A model generated the notes under the pieces. It ran no database searches. It was not told where the DNA came from and saw only the letters and a list, made by a program, of their open reading frames with translations. The position numbers and the translations under genes are program-made. Positions 1 to 5,338 of a DNA stretch of 7,173 nucleotides are shown here, one piece after another. The stretch covers positions 1 to 7,173 of the forward strand of contig CAIYXE010000653.1 in NCBI GenBank assembly GCA_903930095.1. The letters run 5' to 3'. The number at the start of each line of letters is the position of its first letter. Position 1 is the first letter of the stretch. Origin of the DNA: an uncultured Hyphomicrobiales bacterium (GTDB taxonomy: Bacteria; Pseudomonadota; Alphaproteobacteria; Rhizobiales; Aestuariivirgaceae).

Positions 1-1
1 C

Positions 2-778
2 TCCTATGACGAGGAAATCGGCTGCGTCGGCGTCAGGCGCCTCCTCGACCTCCTGAAGGATGCGCCGGTGAAGCCCAGGCTCTGCATTGTGGGCGAGCCG
101 ACGCTGATGCAGGCGGTGACCGCCCACAAGGGCAAGCTCGGCTTCCGCGTCACAGCACATGGCCTCGAGGCGCATTCGAGCCTCGCTCCCATTGGCGTCA
201 ATGCCATCTACATGGCTTCCGACCTGATCGGCGCCATTCGCGCCATACAGCATGACATCGCCGTCAACGGCCTCCGCGACGGTGACTACGAGGTGGCCTA
301 TACCACGCTGCATGTGGGCAAGATGCAGGGCGGCGAGGTGATGAACATCGTGCCCAACCGTGCGAGCTTCGATTTCGAGATCCGCTACCTCCCCGAGGAA
401 GACGCCGCCGCCATCGTCACCCGCATCAAGGCGGCTGCGGAGACCATCGCGGCGGGCTGCCGAAACGTTTTCGCCGCCGCGCGCTTCGAATTTATGGACC
501 TTCAGAGCTACCCCGCGATGAACACGCCCGTCGACAGCGAGGCGGTGAAATTCGTGCACGCCCTCACCGGCGGCAACTCCACCGGCAAGATCACCTTCGG
601 CACCGAGGGTGGCCTGTTCCAGCAGGCGCTGGGCACGCCGGCGGTGGTCTGCGGACCGGGCAACATCGCCGTCGCCCACAAGCCGGATGAGCATGTGAGT
701 GAAGCCCAGCTGGCACTGTGCGACCTTATGCTGGAGCGGCTGGTCGAGAAGCTTTCGATGACAGGCTCAGGCGGCTGA
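2..778 (+). CDS. argE: Acetylornithine deacetylase-like M20 metallopeptidase (5' end missing)
   Basis: This is the C-terminal 258 residues of an M20-family amidohydrolase; roughly the first 120-130 residues lie outside the window. ArgE removes the acetyl group from N2-acetylornithine in arginine synthesis, in the cytoplasm, using a two-metal site. The fragment opens with SYDEEIGCVG, where the DEE triad carries the catalytic base glutamate. GEPT at fragment residues 31-34 supplies a metal-ligand glutamate. GLEAHSSLAPIGVNAI (about 54-69) belongs to the dimerisation domain, and AHKPDEH near residue 226 carries the last metal-ligand histidine. The GPGNIAVAHKPDE end is typical of rhizobial proteins annotated as ArgE. 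The next gene is convergent and overlaps the 3' end by 12 bp. Related M20 enzymes deacylate other N-acyl amino acids, and the neighbours are catabolic, so a role on another N-acyl substrate is possible. The family is certain; the exact substrate is probable only. Confidence 0.88.
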   Translation, partial: SYDEEIGCVGVRRLLDLLKDAPVKPRLCIVGEPTLMQAVTAHKGKLGFRVTAHGLEAHSSLAPIGVNAIYMASDLIGAIRAIQHDIAVNGLRDGDYEVAYTTLHVGKMQGGEVMNIVPNRASFDFEIRYLPEEDAAAIVTRIKAAAETIAAGCRNVFAAARFEFMDLQSYPAMNTPVDSEAVKFVHALTGGNSTGKITFGTEGGLFQQALGTPAVVCGPGNIAVAHKPDEHVSEAQLALCDLMLERLVEKLSMTGSGG

Positions 779-1138
779 CCACTTCGGCCGCTTGCCGACA
801 TAGGAGTGGTATTGCGGCGCCAGTTCCTTGCGGTTGTTGGAATCGAAGCTGCCGAGCACCAGCGCCACCACCGGCTTGTCATCGATGGCGCCGAGCGTTG
901 CGCCGCATTCGGGGCAGAAGCTACGGCTGGAATAGTCTGAAGAGCGCCAGGTGGAGGGTTTGCCGCCGGGACCCGTCCAGCGGACATTCTCCGCCGGGAA
1001 TTCCACCCAATGCAGGATCACCGCGCCCGAATGGCGCTGGCACATCTTGCAGGAACAGCTGTGTGGCTTGAGGGCCGGGCCTTCCGCCGCAAAGCGGATG
1101 TGTCCGCACAGGCAGCCGCCTTCATATGTCCTTGCCAT
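767..1138 (-). CDS. GFA (glutathione-dependent formaldehyde-activating/CENP-V) family zinc protein
   Basis: This is a 123-residue protein of the GFA/CENP-V fold, a small beta-rich domain with two zinc sites. The full set of seven family cysteines is present: C9 and C11 (GGCLCG), C28, C30 and C33 (CSCKMC), and C75 and C78 (FCPECG). The C-terminal HSYVGKRPKW matches the usual family end. Gfa of Paracoccus was described as helping formaldehyde react with glutathione, but most members have no proven function, so that activity should not be assumed here. The ATG is preceded by GGGAG six bases upstream, which supports this start. The gene is convergent with the deacetylase gene and its last 12 bp lie inside it. 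It lies 98 bp downstream of the DUF1028 gene on the same strand. In that gap I see one AT-rich patch (about 1200-1217) but no convincing terminator or promoter, so it could be read through from the operon or transcribed alone. Confidence 0.92.
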   Translation of the reverse strand: MARTYEGGCLCGHIRFAAEGPALKPHSCSCKMCQRHSGAVILHWVEFPAENVRWTGPGGKPSTWRSSDYSSRSFCPECGATLGAIDDKPVVALVLGSFDSNNRKELAPQYHSYVGKRPKWSAA

Positions 1139-1236
1139 GGCCCACTCCCATCCCGATGGGAAAAGGATGCCGCGGCGAGATTCGGGTGAGAAGGTCCTTA
1201 CAAAAATTTAAAGATAAGGCTGGGAGGCGAGAGTTC

Positions 1237-1914
1237 TCACGGATCGCCGGGCACGCCGTAGCTCGGGGCCTGGGTCGGGTCGATGGCGCGCTGGAGATAG
1301 GCGCCCATCTGCGGTTTGTAATCCTCCCACAGGCGGCGGAGCTTGGCGATGGGGTTGGTGTCATCCCAGTCGACGCGGAGCGAAACGAGCGGGAAGGCCT
1401 GCTGGTGATGGACGATCAGCGCCGCAGAGTGAACCGGACCCTCCTCCCCCCCTGAGTCGAGCCCCGCCTCGAGGGCGCGCAGCAGGCGTTCGCCAAGGTG
1501 CTGGTCTGCATTGGCGGCGAAGGCATCCGTCATCACGCCGGGAAGTGTTGCATGCTTGAGGAGGTTTCCCGCCGCCACGCAATCGGGCCGTTCAGAAACG
1601 CCATAGGTGCCGAGGATGTGCTTGCCCGACCAGGAGGCGGAACGGCCCTGTGCATCAACCGCGGTGAGCTGGCGATAGTCGATGAAGGGGCGGTCCTTCA
1701 CAACCGCCGCGATGGCCTCGCTGGCGCTGAGGCCCTGCTCCATCCGGTCGAGCAGCAGCGGCCCGAGATTGGGGTCTGTTACGTTCTGGGTTGCCACCGC
1801 GCCCACCCTGGCGCGGGCATGCGGGCAGCGCGCGCCGACAGCGATGGAGGATGTGGTGATGGCGACCCCGAAGGCGCCTGAAGCGGCGCAACGGCCGGCA
1901 ATCGAGAAGGTCAT
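1237..1914 (-). CDS. DUF1028 family protein (Ntn-hydrolase-like)
   Basis: This 225-residue protein matches the DUF1028 family: MTFSIAGR at the N terminus, VGAVATQNVTDPNLGP at 37-52, AGNLL at 115-119, SAALIV at 163-168, and the hallmark LRVDWDDTNPIAKLRRLW from 179. The family is thought to have an Ntn-hydrolase-like fold, suggesting amide-bond cleavage, but I know of no settled reaction. The ATG is chosen because TFSI directly after Met is the normal family start. The reading frame stays open far upstream of it, but those codons overlap the preceding gene out of frame. Only 5 bp separate this start from the stop of the RidA-like gene, so the two are almost certainly co-translated. The Shine-Dalgarno sequence is poor (a GGA about 10 bases upstream, inside the preceding gene), which also fits coupling. 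By context it would act on an amide or acyl intermediate of the module; that is inference. Confidence 0.9.
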   Translation of the reverse strand: MTFSIAGRCAASGAFGVAITTSSIAVGARCPHARARVGAVATQNVTDPNLGPLLLDRMEQGLSASEAIAAVVKDRPFIDYRQLTAVDAQGRSASWSGKHILGTYGVSERPDCVAAGNLLKHATLPGVMTDAFAANADQHLGERLLRALEAGLDSGGEEGPVHSAALIVHHQQAFPLVSLRVDWDDTNPIAKLRRLWEDYKPQMGAYLQRAIDPTQAPSYGVPGDP

Positions 1915-1919
1915 GCGCG

Positions 1920-2336
1920 TCAGTCCGGGATGACGGCAGTGACTTCGATCTCGACCAGCCACTCGGGCCGCGCAAGCGCCGTGATGACGAGGCCGGTGGA
2001 GCACGGGAACACGCCCTTCAGCCACTGGCCCATCTCCCGGTAGACATCCTGGCGGTGGCGAATGTCGGTGAGATAGACCACGATGCGGCAGATGTGGTCC
2101 ATGTGGCCGCCCGACTCCTCCATCAGCATCTTGATGTTCTGCATGGTCTTGCGCGTCTGCAGGGTGGCATCGCCCACGTGCAGCGACTCGCGGCTGTCGA
2201 GGTCCTGCGAAACCTGTCCGCGCAGGAACACCATGGCGCCCTTCGCCACCACGGCCTGGCACAGGTCGTTGTCGAGCTTCTGCTCAGGGTAGGTGTCCTT
2301 CGTGTTGAAGGGGCGGATACGTGTGTGCGCTGTCAT
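1920..2336 (-). CDS. RidA/YjgF/YER057c/UK114 family protein
   Basis: This 138-residue protein has the Rid-family (chorismate mutase-like trimer) pattern. GAMVFLRGQVSQD (33-45) matches the usual G-x2-hydrophobic-SGQ region, TLQTRKTMQNIKMLMEESGG (58-77) is the conserved helix, HICRIVVYLTDI (81-92) is the central strand, and VEIEVTAVI near the C terminus is the family signature. RidA enzymes hydrolyse reactive enamine/imine intermediates released by PLP or flavin enzymes. By eye, the position of E. coli RidA Arg105 (P-A-R-S) is here P-C-S-T (111-114), so the carboxylate-binding arginine looks absent. This would place it with the Rid subgroups not shown to be imine deaminases. The start is supported by GAGG five bases upstream of the ATG. 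It is the middle gene of the operon, 24 bp after the monooxygenase and 5 bp before DUF1028. It probably handles an unstable product of the adjacent oxidases; this is inferred. Confidence 0.92.
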   Translation of the reverse strand: MTAHTRIRPFNTKDTYPEQKLDNDLCQAVVAKGAMVFLRGQVSQDLDSRESLHVGDATLQTRKTMQNIKMLMEESGGHMDHICRIVVYLTDIRHRQDVYREMGQWLKGVFPCSTGLVITALARPEWLVEIEVTAVIPD

Positions 2337-2360
2337 GTTGTCCTCACAAGATATTCAAGC

Positions 2361-3827
2361 TTATTCCGCGGCCTTGCGCGCAACGCCCCAGATGTTTTCG
2401 GAGAGGCCGCCCGCCTTCTGCGCGAATTTGAGCGGACCGTTCCAGTCGAAGGTGCGGTAGACGGCGGCGGACTGCGCAAAGGGCGGCGACTGGGCGAAGA
2501 GCTGGAAGGTGAGCCTGTGGCCGGCATAATCCGAGTTCAGCGCATCACGCGCCAGCGCCAGCAGCCTGCGGCGGTCTTCCGCCTGCCATTCATCGTTGAC
2601 CGTATAGTACTTGTCCATCCACACCTTGGTTTCAGGATGGTCGAACATCGCGGAATCAGGCGTCACGCAGATCTGGCCGCCGCATAATTCACGCGCGATG
2701 TGCATCATGCGCGGCAGGTTGTTCAGCGCATGCACGCGCCCGGTGAACAGCAGCGACTGGTTCGGCATGACAAGGCCATTGGGGCTCTTCTCGGCCAGAG
2801 CGATGGAGGCCGTCAGGTGGGCGTGGATACCCTCGCGCCACACGGCGAGTTCCGAGAGCTTCTCCTGCACCGCCTGCTGCTTGTCGAGGCCGGTCTGGCG
2901 GGCGTTCCACAGCGCCGCACCGATGATGAGGTCGGCATAGGAGAGCGTCCTCTGCACGAAAGGAAAGGCGGAATAGCGGTGCAGCGTCTGGCGGATGAAG
3001 GCGGCCGCGCGCGTGTGCTGGTAGAACAGCACGTCCTCCCAGGGGATCAGCACATTGTCGAGGATCATCAGCGTGTCGACCTCGTCGAAGCGGTTCGACA
3101 GCGGGTAGTCGCGCTCCGGCGCGCGTCCGGTGAAGCCGGTGCGGCAGATGTGCTTCACGCCCGGTGCATCCATCTTCACGATGCAGCCCAACGCATATTC
3201 CGAGAGCTTTGCATCGCCCCAGTTGGCAATCGTCGGCTTGAGGAAGGCCTGGTTGGAATAGGCCGCAGCCGTCTCGTATTTCGCGCCGCGGATGACGATG
3301 CCGGCGTCGGTCTCCTTCACCACATGGACGAGCATGTCCGGGTCCTGGTCCTGCGGGCGCTTGGAGCGGTCGCCCTTGGGATCGGTGTTGGCGGAAACGT
3401 GGAAGGGATCGGTCTTGATCGCGAGCCTGATGTGGCGCTCGATGTTCTCGGCAAAGCGCGGGTCGATCTCGTTCAGGATGTCCTTGCCGTCCCACAGCGA
3501 CCACATCTCGCCGATGGTCTCGTCACCCACCCGCGTCACCACGCCGCCGATGTCATGCATCACCGTGTCGACGGCGCGGCGCTTGTCCTCCCAGTCCTGC
3601 TTCGCGAACGGAAGGCGGAGGCCGATGGGGAAGCGCTCGCCATCCTCCTCATAGCTCATCACGTCCCGGGTCGCGGCCTCGTGCTGCATGTCGTAGATGC
3701 GCGCACGCACATCGACCAGTGGCTTCAACTGCGGGTGGCGGGTCACGTCCTTCACGCTCTCGCCGTTGATCCACACCTCGCGCCCGTCGCGCAGGGAGTC
3801 GCGGTATTGTTCGCCGGTCCTGATCAT
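2361..3827 (-). CDS. HpaB-type FADH2-dependent monooxygenase (4-hydroxyphenylacetate 3-hydroxylase family)
   Basis: This 488-residue protein resembles the oxygenase component of two-component flavin monooxygenases (HpaB, PvcC). The N-terminal domain begins TGEQYRDSLRDGREVWINGE and continues to VKDVTRHP. The middle domain has KETDAGIVIRGAK (171-183), DYPLSNRFDE (240-249) and DNVLIPWEDVL (257-267), all close to E. coli HpaB. The C-terminal helical domain follows. Such enzymes use FADH2 supplied by a separate reductase to hydroxylate phenols; no reductase gene lies in the window. By-eye alignment keeps the substrate-site Arg (R99) and His (H143) of HpaB, but the Tyr four residues after the Arg is Glu (E103), so the substrate probably differs from 4-hydroxyphenylacetate. 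There is no cysteine before residue 215, which excludes the related 4-hydroxybutyryl-CoA dehydratase with its N-terminal Fe-S cysteines. The start is fixed by GGAGG seven bases before the ATG; upstream in-frame codons lack a ribosome site. It is the first gene of the operon. Confidence 0.9.
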   Translation of the reverse strand: MIRTGEQYRDSLRDGREVWINGESVKDVTRHPQLKPLVDVRARIYDMQHEAATRDVMSYEEDGERFPIGLRLPFAKQDWEDKRRAVDTVMHDIGGVVTRVGDETIGEMWSLWDGKDILNEIDPRFAENIERHIRLAIKTDPFHVSANTDPKGDRSKRPQDQDPDMLVHVVKETDAGIVIRGAKYETAAAYSNQAFLKPTIANWGDAKLSEYALGCIVKMDAPGVKHICRTGFTGRAPERDYPLSNRFDEVDTLMILDNVLIPWEDVLFYQHTRAAAFIRQTLHRYSAFPFVQRTLSYADLIIGAALWNARQTGLDKQQAVQEKLSELAVWREGIHAHLTASIALAEKSPNGLVMPNQSLLFTGRVHALNNLPRMMHIARELCGGQICVTPDSAMFDHPETKVWMDKYYTVNDEWQAEDRRRLLALARDALNSDYAGHRLTFQLFAQSPPFAQSAAVYRTFDWNGPLKFAQKAGGLSENIWGVARKAAE

Positions 3828-3853
3828 GCCTTGCCCTCCACGGTGACACTGCA

Positions 3854-3890
3854 AGATTGACACCCTTGCGGCGCAGACGCAAATGCGCAA
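3854..3890. promoter_or_regulatory. Divergent promoter/operator region between the HpaB-like operon and the dehydrogenase gene
   Basis: The 74-bp gap holds a perfect TTGACA (3857-3862) on the plus strand, followed after 16 bp by GCAAAT (3879-3884), a weak -10, for the dehydrogenase gene. On the minus strand TTGCGT (complement of 3877-3882) lies 17 bp from CAATCT (complement of 3854-3859), a weak promoter for the operon. The two would overlap, so they could compete. Between them is the dyad TTGCG-N7-CGCAA (3866-3882). CGCAA recurs at 3886, 3906 and 3916. No regulator gene is in the window. The -10 elements are poor; only the TTGACA and the dyad are clear. Confidence 0.35.
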
Positions 3891-3901
3891 CACGATGGGC
3901 T

Positions 3902-5152
3902 GTGACGCAACATTCCGCAACCATCATCGGCGCCGGCATTGTCGGCATCTCGGCTGCCGCCTTCCTGCAGCGGCAGGGCTATAGCGTCACCGTGATCGAC
4001 CGCGTGCCGCCGGGTGAGGGTTGCTCGTTTGGCAATGCCGGCGGCCTCGCCTTCTCCGAGGTTGTGCCCACCGTGCATTCGCGCATGCTGCTCAAGGTCC
4101 CGCGCTGGCTGATGGACCCGCTGGGGCCCCTCACCATCCGCTGGTCCTACCTGCCGAAGGCCATGCCATGGTTCATGGCGCTCGCCCGCAACTCGCTGCC
4201 TGACAGGGTCAAGGCCATCACCGCGGCGCGCGCCGATCTCGCGCTGCGCGTGGTGAGCGATTTCGAGACGCTGTTGAAGGCGGCCGGCACGGCGGATCTC
4301 ATCGGTTACCGTGACACGCTGCGCCTGTATGACAGCGAGGCGCAATACCTCGCAGAGGAGCCAGAGCGCCAGGCGAAGCGGGAGCATGGCTTTGAGATGA
4401 AGCGCATATCGGGCGGCGAGGCGCGCGAACTGGAGCCGGCAATCGGCAGCAGTGTCCATTGCGGCGCCTTCCATGGCGGCTGGTATTTTCTCGCCAATCC
4501 CGGCCGCGCCGTGAAGTCCATCGCCGCCGAAGTGGTGCGCAATGGCGGGGTCATCCTGGAAGACGATGTCCTGTCCATCGAACGCGATGGCAACCGGGTG
4601 AGCGGGCTCCGCCTCAAGGCGGGCGGCCGCCACAGCATCGACCGGCTGGTCGTCTGTGCGGGCGCATATTCACATCTGCTGGCAAGGCAGCTCGGCGAGA
4701 AGGTGCTGCTCGAGGCAGAGCGCGGCTACCACATGCTGCTGCCGAATTCCGGCGTGTCGCTTTCGCGCTCGATCACCTATGCGCGCACACCGGGTGCGGC
4801 GACGCCGATGGAAATGGGTCTGCGCCTGGCGGGCACGGACGAATTCGCAGGCCTCGATGCCGCACCCGACTACCGGCGGGCAGATGCATTGTGGACGCAG
4901 TTCAAGGCCGTCCTGCCGGGCCTGCGCCCGCCCGACCACGAGACGACGCGCTGGATGGGCCGCAGGCCGGGAACACCCGATTCGCTTCCCGTCATCGGCC
5001 CGTCCAGGGCCGCGGCCAATGTCTGGTATGGCTTCGGACACGGTCACATGGGCCTCACCTGGGGGCCAAGCACCGGACGGCTGATCGCCGAACTGATGAC
5101 CGGCATGAAGAGCAACATCGACCTCACGCCCTTCCGGGTCGACCGGTTCTAG
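3902..5152 (+). CDS. DadA-like FAD-dependent amino acid/amine dehydrogenase (DAO family)
   Basis: This 416-residue flavoprotein belongs to the glycine/D-amino acid oxidase (DAO) superfamily. An N-terminal Rossmann motif, IIGAGIVG (G10-x-G12-x2-G15), ends with the acidic ribose-binding residue D33 in TVIDR. GCSFGNAGG follows, as in DadA-type dehydrogenases. The C-terminal FAD segment is WMGRRPGTPDSLPVIGP (351-367) and YGFGHGHMGLTWGPSTG (376-392), typical of bacterial D-amino acid and hydroxyproline-type dehydrogenases. Members oxidise the C-N bond of an amino acid or amine to an imine, usually passing electrons to the respiratory chain. I chose GTG at 3902 because it places the Rossmann strand six residues from the start, as usual. 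The TTG at 3857 would add an Arg-rich, unlikely N terminus and coincides with a TTGACA promoter element. The ribosome site for GTG is weak. The gene is divergent from the monooxygenase operon across 74 bp, so shared control is likely. The substrate is unknown. Confidence 0.9.
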   Translation: MTQHSATIIGAGIVGISAAAFLQRQGYSVTVIDRVPPGEGCSFGNAGGLAFSEVVPTVHSRMLLKVPRWLMDPLGPLTIRWSYLPKAMPWFMALARNSLPDRVKAITAARADLALRVVSDFETLLKAAGTADLIGYRDTLRLYDSEAQYLAEEPERQAKREHGFEMKRISGGEARELEPAIGSSVHCGAFHGGWYFLANPGRAVKSIAAEVVRNGGVILEDDVLSIERDGNRVSGLRLKAGGRHSIDRLVVCAGAYSHLLARQLGEKVLLEAERGYHMLLPNSGVSLSRSITYARTPGAATPMEMGLRLAGTDEFAGLDAAPDYRRADALWTQFKAVLPGLRPPDHETTRWMGRRPGTPDSLPVIGPSRAAANVWYGFGHGHMGLTWGPSTGRLIAELMTGMKSNIDLTPFRVDRF

Positions 5153-5178
5153 GGCGCAAACGGGCGCAAGCCGTTGAA

Positions 5179-5198
5179 TTCGAGTCGAAATCCGACTC
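5179..5198. repeat. Inverted repeat GAGTCG-N5-CGACTC, containing two GANTC sites
   Basis: GAGTCG (5182-5187) and CGACTC (5193-5198) form a perfect 6-bp inverted repeat around AAATC. It overlaps a second perfect palindrome, TTCGA-G-TCGAA (5179-5189). Each arm carries one GANTC site. It lies about 30 bp after the dehydrogenase stop codon and could form a small hairpin, but no T run follows, so it is a poor intrinsic terminator. A regulatory site is more likely. Confidence 0.55.
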
Positions 5199-5220
5199 CG
5201 TCTGTAAACATCACTGCAAG

Positions 5221-5239
5221 TGTCCGGAACATCTGGACA
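5221..5239. repeat. 19-bp near-palindrome TGTCCGGAACATCTGGACA
   Basis: The two halves pair at seven of nine positions, with one G-T wobble and one mismatch next to the central C5230. This is the shape of a dimeric-regulator operator. Its right arm supplies TGGACA (5234-5239), a good -35 candidate for the kinase gene. As RNA it could form an 8-bp stem with a 3-base loop, but there is no T run after it. I do not recognise the binding protein. Confidence 0.5.
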
Positions 5240-5262
5240 AATCACCCCCATTTCGAATCAAT
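5234..5262 (+). promoter_or_regulatory. Candidate promoter for the histidine kinase gene
   Basis: TGGACA (5234-5239, five of six matches to TTGACA) is followed after 17 bp by ATCAAT (5257-5262, three of six matches to TATAAT). Transcription would start near 5269. That is only about 7 bases before the ATG at 5276 but about 70 before the TTG at 5339, which favours the later start codon. A GANTC site (5255-5259) overlaps the -10. The weak -10 makes this tentative; an activator may be required. Confidence 0.35.
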
Positions 5263-5276
5263 AGGCGGTGATTCGA
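5253..5276. repeat. Perfect 8-bp inverted repeat TCGAATCA-N8-TGATTCGA, containing two GANTC sites
   Basis: The arms at 5253-5260 and 5269-5276 are exact reverse complements around an 8-base loop, ATAGGCGG. Each arm contains a GANTC site (GAATC at 5255, GATTC at 5270). The repeat overlaps the candidate -10 and predicted start of transcription. The last base of the right arm is the A of the ATG at 5276, whose only ribosome-site-like sequence, AGGCGG, lies in the loop. Confidence 0.6.
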
Positions 5277-5299
5277 TGTGTGGCGTTTGCGTTCTCGTC

Positions 5300-5324
5300 T
5301 CCCCGCCATGGGCAGGCGCGGGGA
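5300..5324 (+). other. Hairpin in the kinase leader, upstream of the TTG start
   Basis: TCCCCGC (5300-5306) pairs exactly with GCGGGGA (5318-5324), giving a 7-bp, almost all G-C stem with an 11-base loop. It ends a few bases before AGGGGA (5328-5333), the likely ribosome site of the TTG at 5339. It may affect translation of the kinase. The structure is visible, but any role is inferred. Confidence 0.4.
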
Positions 5325-5338
5325 TCAGGGGAAAGAGA

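Noticed and set aside
1147..1164. Small hairpin CCCAT-CCCG-ATGGG followed by AAAA upstream of the GFA gene
   Set aside because: The stem is only 5 bp, and the A run is on the wrong side for a terminator of the minus-strand operon and is not a T run for the plus strand.
1915..2262. An upstream extension of the DUF1028 reading frame to 341 residues
   Set aside because: The extra 116 codons overlap the RidA-like gene out of frame and do not resemble DUF1028 proteins, which start at MTFSI.
2361..3827. 4-hydroxybutyryl-CoA dehydratase as the identity of the HpaB-like protein
   Set aside because: That enzyme shares the fold but needs N-terminal cysteines for its Fe-S cluster; this protein has no cysteine before residue 215.
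2700..3860. A 386-codon open frame on the plus strand, opposite the HpaB-like gene
   Set aside because: It is antisense to a clearly conserved protein, its translation is rich in Val, Arg and His with no recognisable family, and long antisense frames are expected in GC-rich coding DNA.
3828..3920. A longer N terminus for the HpaB-like protein, starting near 3920
   Set aside because: The internal ATG at 3825-3827 has a strong GGAGG site and starts the family sequence; the extension would run through the divergent promoter region into the opposite gene.
5182..5239. An intrinsic terminator after the dehydrogenase gene
   Set aside because: Both hairpin-capable repeats lack a following T run and have short stems, so regulatory dyads explain them better. 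No convincing terminator was found anywhere in the window.
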